This document shows, one piece after another, positions 31,352-39,525 of a stretch of 64,000 nt of DNA (positions within the stretch are counted from its first letter, which is position 1; every line of letters starts with the position of its first letter). Source of the DNA: an uncultured Lachnospiraceae bacterium (GTDB lineage Bacteria; Bacillota; Clostridia; Lachnospirales; Lachnospiraceae); contig CAJODN010000001.1 of NCBI GenBank assembly GCA_905233695.1, positions 1 to 64,000 on the forward strand, given 5' to 3'. Position numbers and translations under genes: made by a program. Below the pieces are notes generated by a model that did no database searches, was not told the origin of the DNA, and saw only the letters and a program-made list of their open reading frames with translations.

Positions 31352-33214
31352 TTAAACCGCGATTCTTCCCTCTGCTTTACCATGAGTGATATAGTGAATG
31401 TAATATGCCTTCACATCCTGGCCGAATGCATTCCGAAGATCCTCATAACGACTAGCGTATGCCCGGACATTGAAATTAGGACTTGCTTGACGAGCTTCTG
31501 ACATTCCAAAGTTCACGAAATGCTCCAAAAGCGCTGTATCATTGATGCCGAAAGCTGCCTGAAGATCGGGATAAACCGTTCTGTAATAATCATAGTCATA
31601 GACGTCACTGAAATCAAATATCCATAAATTGGTGACTCCGCCACCTACAAGCTCATTCTCATAGCCCAATGTCTCTCTACCTTCGCCTATACCATTCTTA
31701 ATATAATGCATGTCGTAGCTTCTTAAATCATTACCAAATGCATTGCGAAGGTCTCTGTATCTATTCTTGTATGACTCTACATTGAAGGAATCAATAGCAC
31801 GTCTTCCTTCACTCATTCCGTTATAATTAAAATGTCTGGCATAGGATCTGAAGTCATATCCGAAAACATCGACAAGATCGGGGTTATAGTTAATATAATC
31901 GCTCATTCTGAAAACCGGAGAGCCGGCTCTTCCTTCCCATATTCCGAAATTCATCCAATGTGCAAAGCACTGTTGATCGGTAAAGCCCCAGAGATCTTGA
32001 TTAAAATATCTGTAGCAATTAGCATCAAACGCTCCCTCATATTGACTCAAGTCCTCCCCTTGATTCAGTCCGTAGTACTGAGCTATTCCGGTTGCGTCCG
32101 CAATGCCAAGCTCTCTTAGGAAGTTATCATCGCAAAGCCTTGAATAATCTCCGTCTATGAATGCGTGCTCCACTATTATTCCGGGGATGCCTCTTCTCTT
32201 ACTGTTATGGATTACACTGTAGTAATCGGCTATTGAGCCATCGGGATAAGTACTTCCATTAGCAGAATTCCTTATCTTAAGGCCTCTGTCTCTTAACCCC
32301 AGCGCCACAAGATTATTCTGAATGCAATTAGCCAAGTTATATCCTATCTCACCAACAGTGGGATTATAATTGTAGTTGGGATACCATACCTCAGCGCCAT
32401 TTCCTCCGCCGGAATTCATATGGATACTTACGAAAGCGTTGGCACCTACATTCCTGGCCATCTCCGTACGCTCTTCGAGCCCCACGTAATCATCACCGTA
32501 TCTTGTCATATATACATCTACGTTAGCATACGTCTCTAGCTCTTGCTTACAGTAATATGCCGCAGTCAGATTAAGATCCTTCTCAAGAAGTCTGCCGTAT
32601 GCGGCTCCCGTCTCGGAACCACCGTGTCCGGGATCTAGCATAATAACAACTTTTCCGTTGGCGGCCTTATTACCTAAGTCAACATTCTCGGCTTTATTAT
32701 TTGACGACATTTTAACCTTTTTATCTGCTACCTCCACAGTGTCAGCTTCACTTTCAGAGTCCACATTCCATGTGGCAGATACATCTATATCCGACAGGTT
32801 GATAAATACTTCTTCGCCGTTGATTGTATATGAAAGTGATATAAGCTTATATACACCTTCCGACTTACCGTCATAGTCTATTTTAAATGATAATGCTTCG
32901 TCAGACTTATCATCTCTCTTCGCCTGATATCTGTCACCGGTATTGGTATTCTCATATGTAAGTATACCGTCTTCAAGTTCCTTCTCACCGTTACCTATGC
33001 CTATAAGCACTTCCTGCGTATCTCCAAGGCTCTGATTTGGAGACGAAACCACAACATAGTTGATTAAATCTTCGGGAAGCTTCTCCAAGACCGCTTCACT
33101 TAAAGCCTCTGCTCCTTCTCTATTCTCATCGGCCATCGCGGTAACTGTTATGCCAAGCACCATAACAAGAACCATCACAAGCGATATAACTGTACGGGAT
33201 ATTCTCTTATTCAT
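31352..33214 (-). CDS. Secreted N-acetylmuramoyl-L-alanine amidase with five EGR-type repeats
   Basis: 620 aa. Signal peptide (1-29, ending TAMADE). An unassigned beta region follows (30-180). The Amidase_3 zinc domain is about 185-385: IMLDPGHGGSETG (zinc His), the zinc Glu early in the domain, AFVSIHMNSGG (zinc His) and GIIVEHAFIDG (catalytic Glu). It cuts the MurNAc-Ala bond of peptidoglycan. The last 220 residues carry five EGR modules like those of the glucosaminidase. The true start is ATG at 33214; the TTG before it is not needed. It heads the envelope cluster. Confidence 0.9.
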   Translation of the reverse strand: MNKRISRTVISLVMVLVMVLGITVTAMADENREGAEALSEAVLEKLPEDLINYVVVSSPNQSLGDTQEVLIGIGNGEKELEDGILTYENTNTGDRYQAKRDDKSDEALSFKIDYDGKSEGVYKLISLSYTINGEEVFINLSDIDVSATWNVDSESEADTVEVADKKVKMSSNNKAENVDLGNKAANGKVVIMLDPGHGGSETGAAYGRLLEKDLNLTAAYYCKQELETYANVDVYMTRYGDDYVGLEERTEMARNVGANAFVSIHMNSGGGNGAEVWYPNYNYNPTVGEIGYNLANCIQNNLVALGLRDRGLKIRNSANGSTYPDGSIADYYSVIHNSKRRGIPGIIVEHAFIDGDYSRLCDDNFLRELGIADATGIAQYYGLNQGEDLSQYEGAFDANCYRYFNQDLWGFTDQQCFAHWMNFGIWEGRAGSPVFRMSDYINYNPDLVDVFGYDFRSYARHFNYNGMSEGRRAIDSFNVESYKNRYRDLRNAFGNDLRSYDMHYIKNGIGEGRETLGYENELVGGGVTNLWIFDFSDVYDYDYYRTVYPDLQAAFGINDTALLEHFVNFGMSEARQASPNFNVRAYASRYEDLRNAFGQDVKAYYIHYITHGKAEGRIAV

Positions 33215-33345
33215 CAATTATTACCTCACTAGATATATTGATTTTTTCGTCACAATCTTGTGTATTATACCATATTTTGTAAAAAAATGCTATATGTGAA
33301 ACTACATATACCATTTCTAGTACTATATATCGGACAAAAAACCTC

Positions 33346-33354
33346 TGTTATAAT
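33346..33354 (+). promoter_or_regulatory. Extended -10 promoter of the recombinase gene
   Basis: TG at 33346-33347 and TATAAT at 33349-33354; no good -35 was seen. Confidence 0.5.
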
Positions 33355-33411
33355 AAATATATTCGGACATATGTGTCAGAATTGTGTCGTACATTCAGAA
33401 AGGAGGTCTAT

Positions 33412-34377
33412 ATGACAGTTTTGGAATTGGCAAAACGCTATATCGCAACAAGAATTAATGTAAGAAGAACGACAAAAAACAGTTATGTTACCGTTATAAA
33501 TTACTTGAAAACAGAAGATATGGGTGCCGTTCAAATAGAAGACGTTCGTGTATCGGACGCCAAGCTTTGGTTAATCTATCTTCAACAAGAAAAAGGCAAG
33601 AGCTATAGTACAATAAACTCTATAAAAAGTGTTCTTAAGCCTGCTTTTCAAATGGCTATTGATGACGACATTCTTATTAAGAATCCTTTTGCCTTCCCTT
33701 TATCCGATGTTATTATTAACGACGTCCACTCGAGAGAAGCACTGACAGTAAAGCAAATGAATCGTTTTCTTGAATTTATCGAAAATGACGAGCATTATTC
33801 CAAGTACTATGAAGGCATGTACATCTTATTCCATACCGGTCTTCGCATATCGGAGTTCTGCGGACTTACAGTAAAAGACATAAGCTTTAAGGAACACACC
33901 ATCCACGTCACTCACCAGCTGCGCTATATAGGAAATACGGGTTTCTACATTGAAAAAACCAAGACCAAAAGCGGTCTTCGTGATATTCCGATGACTCCTG
34001 ATGTGGAAGACTGCTTTAGAAACATTTTAGAAAAAAGAACCATACGAAAGCCCGAACCCACTGTGGACGGAAGAAAGGGTTTCCTATTCTTCGATTCACG
34101 GGGCAACATTATGTGCCATACCAACTGGGAGCGATACTTCAGAAATGCCGTTGGAAAATATAACCGCACACACAAAGTGCATCTTCCACCCATCACTCCC
34201 CATATATGCAGGCACACCTACTGCACCCTTATGGCAGAATCGGGAATGAATCCCAAGATCCTGCAATATCTTATGGGGCATGCCAATATCACCGTTACAC
34301 TTAATGTATACACGCATGTTAATTATTCAAACGTAAAAAAGGAAGTAAAACGTATCACAAAAACAAAGCAGCCTTAG
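33412..34377 (+). CDS. Tyrosine recombinase (phage integrase family), orphan
   Basis: 321 aa. A SAM-like core-binding domain (1-105) is followed by the catalytic domain with Arg in FHTGLRISEFCGL, Lys in EKTKTKSGLRDIP, HxxR in ITPHICRHTYC, His in LMGHANITV and the nucleophile Tyr in NVYTHV. It is closest in pattern to Tn916/ICE-type integrases but lacks their N-terminal arm-binding domain. AAAGGAGG precedes ATG at 33412. No excisionase, relaxase or other element genes and no tRNA lie beside it, so it is either a relic of an element or a single recombinase acting on a local inversion; no inverted repeats around it were recognised. Confidence 0.88.
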   Translation: MTVLELAKRYIATRINVRRTTKNSYVTVINYLKTEDMGAVQIEDVRVSDAKLWLIYLQQEKGKSYSTINSIKSVLKPAFQMAIDDDILIKNPFAFPLSDVIINDVHSREALTVKQMNRFLEFIENDEHYSKYYEGMYILFHTGLRISEFCGLTVKDISFKEHTIHVTHQLRYIGNTGFYIEKTKTKSGLRDIPMTPDVEDCFRNILEKRTIRKPEPTVDGRKGFLFFDSRGNIMCHTNWERYFRNAVGKYNRTHKVHLPPITPHICRHTYCTLMAESGMNPKILQYLMGHANITVTLNVYTHVNYSNVKKEVKRITKTKQP

Positions 34378-35793
34378 TTATCCCGCATTAAGATCGTTAC
34401 CTCTTGTCTCCTTAACCTTCGTAAGCAGGAGACATGATATCACCGTCAGAGGTATACATATACAAAGTGATACAATACCGAGAGATTCCGTGCCTATTAC
34501 ATTCATTGCTACCGTAAATATTATTATGGAAAGCGCCATTCCCACCGACAAGAGAAGACTCATAACGCCGAGAACCGATGCTCTCATATCCGTCGGCGTC
34601 GCCTCTGACGGCATAACAAGGACAAGGGTATCGGTTATAGACCAGAGCGTTCCAATGAACATTCCCCATCCGATTCCTATCACAATATCATTCCAGCCCA
34701 TCTGCGTTCCGAGAACAAATATAATAAGTCCCGCCATAGCAATAGCCGAGAATACGTAGCATGCCTTCTTCCTGCCAAGGGCATCGCTTATAAATCCGCA
34801 TATAAGCGTAAATATTCCGTTGACAAAAGGGAACACCACAAGGACAACAGATATCATATTATCTGTTATCATTCCTCTGCTCTCAGATACCTCGAGTACA
34901 GTCGAATAATACGATGTAATACCGGTAACAAGGGCAAACGCGAATGCCGCAATCATAATCTTTCTTACTTCCGGATCCTTGAAAATGTATATAAAAGCAT
35001 TCTTAACACCGCCACGGGATTTTTCTTTCTTCTTATCGGTCGCTTCGGCTGTGACTGCTTTTTCTTCGATTATTGATTCTGTGTTGGATTTCGAGTTGAC
35101 TTCTGTTGCAGTTGCCTTCGCCAAGGCTTCTTCTTTGTCTCTTTTCTTCTTTAAGAAGACAGGCGTCTCCTTAACGATGGGGATACAGATAACCGCAACG
35201 GCAACTCCCATGATTGCAGGTATTAAGAATACCATTCTCCATGAGCTTAGGTCCTCATCTGTATAGAACATTTGACGAAATACTCCGATAAGTGCCACGC
35301 TTATAAGACCTATTGCCTTCGTAAGGTTACAAAGCTTAGCCCTGTGCTTATCGGGAGCAGTCTCTATAATATACATAACCTGCATATCATTCGACTTTAC
35401 AAATGTTATAACAAGAACACCGATTATATAAATTATATAATTAGGTGATATCATACAGATAAACATTCCTATTCCCATAAGAAGCGTATTAAGAATAAGG
35501 AACGGCTTCCTGCCGAACTTATCGGCAAGCGCCTTGTAGAAGGGTGCAATCAGCATAAATACATATGACACCATGGAGATTGCCGTGAAAAGTCCAACAG
35601 CCGATGCATACTCATCCGAAAGTACCGAACCACCGGGAATCTTGAACAGATCAAGTATTACATAGGGTTGCATCGTCGTCGTAATGTTAGACGAGATCTC
35701 ATCCACTATATATATTAATGTAAGTAATACAAAAAGAATTATAAGATAGCCGAGCGTTCTCTTGCCGGTTGAGCTATTTGTGCTTTTTCCCAT
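34378..35793 (-). CDS. Major facilitator superfamily transporter
   Basis: 471 aa, twelve predicted membrane helices. The loop 2-3 signature is seen as ADKFGRKPFLI, and again in the second half as SDALGRKKACYV. A long charged cytoplasmic loop (about 215-265, Lys/Glu/Ala-rich) separates the halves. ESVSRG-type substrate residues are not informative, so the substrate is unknown. GGAAGGAG stands before the ATG. Its stop abuts the converging recombinase stop. Confidence 0.85.
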   Translation of the reverse strand: MGKSTNSSTGKRTLGYLIILFVLLTLIYIVDEISSNITTTMQPYVILDLFKIPGGSVLSDEYASAVGLFTAISMVSYVFMLIAPFYKALADKFGRKPFLILNTLLMGIGMFICMISPNYIIYIIGVLVITFVKSNDMQVMYIIETAPDKHRAKLCNLTKAIGLISVALIGVFRQMFYTDEDLSSWRMVFLIPAIMGVAVAVICIPIVKETPVFLKKKRDKEEALAKATATEVNSKSNTESIIEEKAVTAEATDKKKEKSRGGVKNAFIYIFKDPEVRKIMIAAFAFALVTGITSYYSTVLEVSESRGMITDNMISVVLVVFPFVNGIFTLICGFISDALGRKKACYVFSAIAMAGLIIFVLGTQMGWNDIVIGIGWGMFIGTLWSITDTLVLVMPSEATPTDMRASVLGVMSLLLSVGMALSIIIFTVAMNVIGTESLGIVSLCICIPLTVISCLLLTKVKETRGNDLNAG

Positions 35794-35833
35794 TGAAGTT
35801 CTCCTTCCCTTTTCAAAATTAAATATATTATAG

Positions 35834-35839
35834 TATAAT
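35834..35839 (+). promoter_or_regulatory. -10 box for the candidate structured RNA
   Basis: TATAAT at 35834-35839 would start RNA near 35845, at the 5' strand of the closing stem. The -35 (TTTCAA at 35811-35816) is weak. Confidence 0.45.
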
Positions 35840-35843
35840 TATC

Positions 35844-35973
35844 ACTCAGAACCAAGCAATTTTTCAAACAAATACACGTCGAGTGCTTGCATTCGTATGG
35901 GTATTTGTGCGAAAATTTATTTGGCGAAAGCCAATATGAGAAAATGCGTAGCATTTTCGAATAGGTTCTGAGT
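35844..35973 (+). ncRNA. Candidate structured RNA leader of the methyltransferase gene
   Basis: A perfect 10-bp closing stem, ACTCAGAACC (35844-35853) with GGTTCTGAGT (35964-35973), encloses three hairpins. P2: ACAAATAC (35868-35875) with GTATTTGT (35901-35908), with an inner stem CGAGTG / CATTCG around a CUUG loop (35880-35895). P3: TTGGC-GAAA-GCCAA (35921-35934), with a GNRA loop. P4: GAAAATGC-GTA-GCATTTTC (35940-35958). It begins right after a -10 box and ends 13 bp before the ribosome site (AAAGG) of the ORF at 35999. I match it to no riboswitch class I know. It could also be a small mobile palindromic element. Confidence 0.5.
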
Positions 35974-35998
35974 AGTTACTCAAACGAAAGGCAGTACC

Positions 35999-36943
35999 AT
36001 GTGGACTTGTAATAATTGGAAAGATTATGAAGTAATCGATACATCTAAGGGCGAGAAGATAGAACGCTGGGGCGACTACCGCCTCGTTCGTCCGGATCCT
36101 CAGGTTATATGGGACACAAAGAGAGATTCCGAGATCTGGCGAAAGAAAAACGGTCACTACCACAGAAGCAAAAAAGGCGGAGGCGAGTGGGACTTTTATA
36201 ATCTTCCCGAAGAATGGGAAATATCATACCCGCTTTTTACTTCCGAAGAAGGCGACGAGTTCTTAAAAAGAAACAATGTGGCAGAACCCATATCCAAAGA
36301 ACTTGTATTCCATCTTAAGCCCTTCTCATTCAAGCATACCGGGCTCTTCCCGGAGCAAGCCGTTAACTGGGATTGGATGTCGAAGTTGATTCTTAAGAAA
36401 AAATATAATAATCCGGATAAGCCCGTTAAGGTGCTTAATCTCTTCGCCTATACAGGCGGCGCGACGCTTGCCGCCGCCGCAAGCGGCGCGCATGTCACAC
36501 ATGTGGATTCATCCAAGGGCATTGTTAACTGGGCGAAGGAGAACGCCAAAAGCTCCGGCCTGGCAGACGCGCCTATACGATGGCTAATTGATGATTGCCT
36601 TAAGTTCGTTGAACGGGAAATAAGACGTGGGAATAAATACGACGGCATAATAATGGACCCGCCGTCTTACGGACGCGGACCCAAGGGCGAAGTCTGGAAG
36701 ATAGAGGAATCGGTCTTTCCTCTCATATGTAAGTGCTGTGAAATCTTAAGCGAAAAGCCACTGTTTTTCCTTATTAATTCGTATACAACCGGCTTACAGC
36801 CCGCCGTGCTTAAATACATGATGGAAGTAGCTTTATCACATTTCCAAGGAGAGATAGAATCAGATGAGATAGGACTCCCTGTTACGGAGACGGGGCTGTA
36901 CCTTCCCTGCGGGGCGAGTGGTCGCTTCACCGGCAAGATATAA
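35999..36943 (+). CDS. Class I SAM-dependent methyltransferase, RlmI/RlmK-like
   Basis: 314 aa. A N-terminal beta region (1-105) is followed by a Rossmann methyltransferase: VLNLFAYTGGATLAAAASGA (SAM motif I), VTHVDSSKGIVNWAKENAK (acidic loop) and the catalytic IIMDPPSYGRGPKGEVW. This is the layout of rRNA m5C or m7G/m2G enzymes of the RlmI/RlmKL type; the exact target is unknown. The ATG follows AAAGG with 7-nt spacing and the candidate structured leader. It has its own promoter and a terminator right after the stop. Confidence 0.87.
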   Translation: MWTCNNWKDYEVIDTSKGEKIERWGDYRLVRPDPQVIWDTKRDSEIWRKKNGHYHRSKKGGGEWDFYNLPEEWEISYPLFTSEEGDEFLKRNNVAEPISKELVFHLKPFSFKHTGLFPEQAVNWDWMSKLILKKKYNNPDKPVKVLNLFAYTGGATLAAAASGAHVTHVDSSKGIVNWAKENAKSSGLADAPIRWLIDDCLKFVEREIRRGNKYDGIIMDPPSYGRGPKGEVWKIEESVFPLICKCCEILSEKPLFFLINSYTTGLQPAVLKYMMEVALSHFQGEIESDEIGLPVTETGLYLPCGASGRFTGKI

Positions 36944-36979
36944 AAAAGCTCCGAGAATTGCATTACGCATTTCTCGGAG
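36943..36979. terminator. Bidirectional terminator
   Basis: CTCCGAGAA / TTCTCGGAG stem. On the minus strand it is followed by CTTTTTTAT, fitting the end of the CorA gene; on the plus strand TTAATTATT follows the methyltransferase. Confidence 0.8.
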
Positions 36980-37006
36980 TTAATTATTGTTGTAATACAC
37001 GTATTC

Positions 37007-37948
37007 TTATAACATCTTCCGTCGCTTAAGTATAATCAGCGCAATTATACTTGCAACAAGGGTTATAATACATACAATCGCGAATCCCCAATAGGAGTTG
37101 GCAAAGGGCATACCCTCAGGAACTACGTTCATACCGTAGAGTCCTGATATAATCGTCGGAATTGACATAACAATCGTTATCGCCGCCAAGTACTTCATGA
37201 CGTTATTAAGCCTGTTATTGATAACGGCCGACATAAGCTCTCTTGTACCGTTAATTATATCGTGATATATCTGCGTCATCTCGATAGCCTGCTTATTCTC
37301 AATTATTACATCGTCAAGAAGCTCTCTGTCTTCCGGATACTGACGGAGCTTGGCATATCTCGTAAGACGGTCAAGCACCATGCTGTTGGCTCGAAGTGAT
37401 GTGGCGAAATACACGAGATTGGATTCAAGTTCATGGAGATCTACAAGATCCACATCCTGCGTCGTCTCATTGATTCTCTCCTCTATCTCCGTACGTTTCC
37501 TGTCGATATTACGAAGCAAGCTCTGATACACGATACATGTGTTATACAGAATCTGATATGTAAATCGCATCTGCTTCTTCGTAGAGAATTCTCTCACTCT
37601 CTGTTCAACGAATATCTTAAGGACAGCCGTCTCTTCCGCACAGACCGTAATAATTGTACCTTCAAGAAGAATGATTCCTAAAGGAATTGTCGTGTAGGAA
37701 TGCCTGTTATTACGCATTTCCGCCGAAGGAATATCCACTAAGATAAGGGTATAGGTATCCTCTAAGTCAATACGTGAACTCTCCTCATCATCCAGCGCGG
37801 CTCGAAGGTCGTCAATATCAATATTAAATTGTTCGCTTATATCAACGCATTCTTCTAATGAAGGTGCAACCATATTGATCCATGAACCTTCTTCGTGGTT
37901 TTGAAGCTCGCTGATAACGTTATCTTCCGTCTTATATATTTTAACCAC
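37007..37948 (-). CDS. corA: CorA-family divalent cation transporter
   Basis: Mg2+ (or Co2+/Ni2+) channel, 313 aa. The cytoplasmic funnel (1-245) is alpha/beta with a long stalk helix. Two C-terminal membrane helices follow, with the pore signature YGMNVVPEGMPF between them. The basic end LKRRKML is typical. The start is taken as GTG at 37948, after GAGGT; the reading from 37987 also begins with GTG but adds residues unlike the family. It is downstream of the chemoreceptor (22 bp), so possibly co-transcribed. Confidence 0.9.
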   Translation of the reverse strand: MVKIYKTEDNVISELQNHEEGSWINMVAPSLEECVDISEQFNIDIDDLRAALDDEESSRIDLEDTYTLILVDIPSAEMRNNRHSYTTIPLGIILLEGTIITVCAEETAVLKIFVEQRVREFSTKKQMRFTYQILYNTCIVYQSLLRNIDRKRTEIEERINETTQDVDLVDLHELESNLVYFATSLRANSMVLDRLTRYAKLRQYPEDRELLDDVIIENKQAIEMTQIYHDIINGTRELMSAVINNRLNNVMKYLAAITIVMSIPTIISGLYGMNVVPEGMPFANSYWGFAIVCIITLVASIIALIILKRRKML

Positions 37949-38009
37949 TTTGCTACCTCGCCATAGTATATAAAGCTTTCGCTTCACCTTCCTTTCGGAT
38001 TCTCAGTTC

Positions 38010-39479
38010 TTATTTATTATTCTCGACAAGACTTGACATTTCCTTAGATGACTTGAATATTCCATCAAGCTTCTCATTCATCTCATCCATGTACTGCATA
38101 CTTGTCTCTGATACTACGATGCTTTCCTCAGAAGAAGCCCTAACCTCTTCACCTGTAGCAGACAGGTTACTGATAGCTTCCATAATTCTGTTATTGGCAT
38201 CGACAATACTGTCAACCTCTTCGGTTATACCGTTGATGTCATTAGAAAGAACAGACATCTGTTCTCTGATCTCGTCGAACTTCTCACCTGTCGTAACAAT
38301 CATAGCATTCTGCTTCTCGGAGTATTCTACAGATTCAGACATACTCTTCGTAGCTTCAGACGCGTTCTGTGTAAGTTCTCCGATAATACTTGATATCTGC
38401 TCCGTGGAATTCTTGGTGTCTTCCGCAAGATTACGAATCTCATCTGCAACTACCGCGAAACCTTTACCGGCTTCACCTGCACGAGCCGCCTCAATAGAAG
38501 CATTAAGAGCAAGAAGATTGGTCTGATCCGATATACTCACAATTGTAACGATAATCTTCTCAACCTCTTCTATAAACTTATTAAGCTTAACCGTTGTTGC
38601 CTGAGAGGTCTCATTAACCTCCGCTGTCTTCTCCGCCTGCTTCTTCAGCTCTTCAAGAAGTCTTGCACCTTCGTCTACCACTTCAACGGTATGCTTAGAT
38701 GCTTCTGACATATCTTTTGTTCTGTTCTGAGCGCTCTTAAGATTCTCTTGAATATCTACCGTCATCTCAGACTGACGCTCAATGGAATCTGATGTAATCT
38801 TAGTTGACTCCGCAATTCCCTTAACGCTTGAATTACTGTTCTCAATACTCTCTGTAAGGGTTACCACAAGATGCTGTGCGCTATCAAGTTGCTTGGCTAT
38901 ATCGTCAGAACTATCCATTACCTGACTCGCTATATTCGCTTGCTGATCCGCGGCATCCTTCATAAAGTCCACATCTTCTTTGTTCTGATTGAATATAATC
39001 TTCGTAATAAGAAGTATGATGATTGTACCAACTACATACATTCCGAAGCAAGCAAAGTTAACAAGCTTATTGTCGTCATCGACATATATTACGTTAAGAA
39101 CCGTTAATATAGTCATAGCCACAATACTTACGATAACTCCGCGAACGCTCATCTTAAAGTCCATAAAGAATATAAGAGCGAAGCAGTCAAGGAAGCATAT
39201 AGCATATAAGTAATAATTGCCCGGAGCTGTCAATGTAACGAATAACGTGTCAAGAACAAGGGTATATAGATAGAAGGACATAACCTTTTCCTTCTTACCC
39301 ATTATAATGTTAAGAACAATCAGGATAATTATACATCCGATTCCACCGCCGACTCTTATCCAGAAGTTGCTCTTGTCAGGGGCTAATATGCCCATGACAA
39401 GAATCGTTATCGCAATGATAATATCAATTATAAACCCCACTTTGTTCTTCTGATACAAATGCTTTGTCTGTAGATCCAT
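38010..39479 (-). CDS. Methyl-accepting chemotaxis protein with six-helix membrane sensor
   Basis: 489 aa. Six predicted membrane helices (about 14-175) with very short loops replace the usual periplasmic ligand domain, so it probably senses membrane state, ions or redox. The cytoplasmic part is a long coiled coil with the conserved tip [20 protein letters not shown] and [13 protein letters not shown], which binds CheA/CheW. There is no HAMP domain. No other che genes are in the window. Confidence 0.92.
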   Translation of the reverse strand: MDLQTKHLYQKNKVGFIIDIIIAITILVMGILAPDKSNFWIRVGGGIGCIIILIVLNIIMGKKEKVMSFYLYTLVLDTLFVTLTAPGNYYLYAICFLDCFALIFFMDFKMSVRGVIVSIVAMTILTVLNVIYVDDDNKLVNFACFGMYVVGTIIILLITKIIFNQNKEDVDFMKDAADQQANIASQVMDSSDDIAKQLDSAQHLVVTLTESIENSNSSVKGIAESTKITSDSIERQSEMTVDIQENLKSAQNRTKDMSEASKHTVEVVDEGARLLEELKKQAEKTAEVNETSQATTVKLNKFIEEVEKIIVTIVSISDQTNLLALNASIEAARAGEAGKGFAVVADEIRNLAEDTKNSTEQISSIIGELTQNASEATKSMSESVEYSEKQNAMIVTTGEKFDEIREQMSVLSNDINGITEEVDSIVDANNRIMEAISNLSATGEEVRASSEESIVVSETSMQYMDEMNEKLDGIFKSSKEMSSLVENNK

Positions 39480-39525
39480 AGAGTAATACCTCTTAATACA
39501 TTACATCCTACTCGAACAAACAATT

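Noticed and set aside
33300-34400. Attachment sites for an integrated element
   Set aside because: No direct repeats of convincing length or tRNA gene end were seen near the recombinase.
37949-37987. Longer N-terminus for the CorA protein
   Set aside because: Adds residues unlike the family; GTG at 37948 has the better ribosome site.
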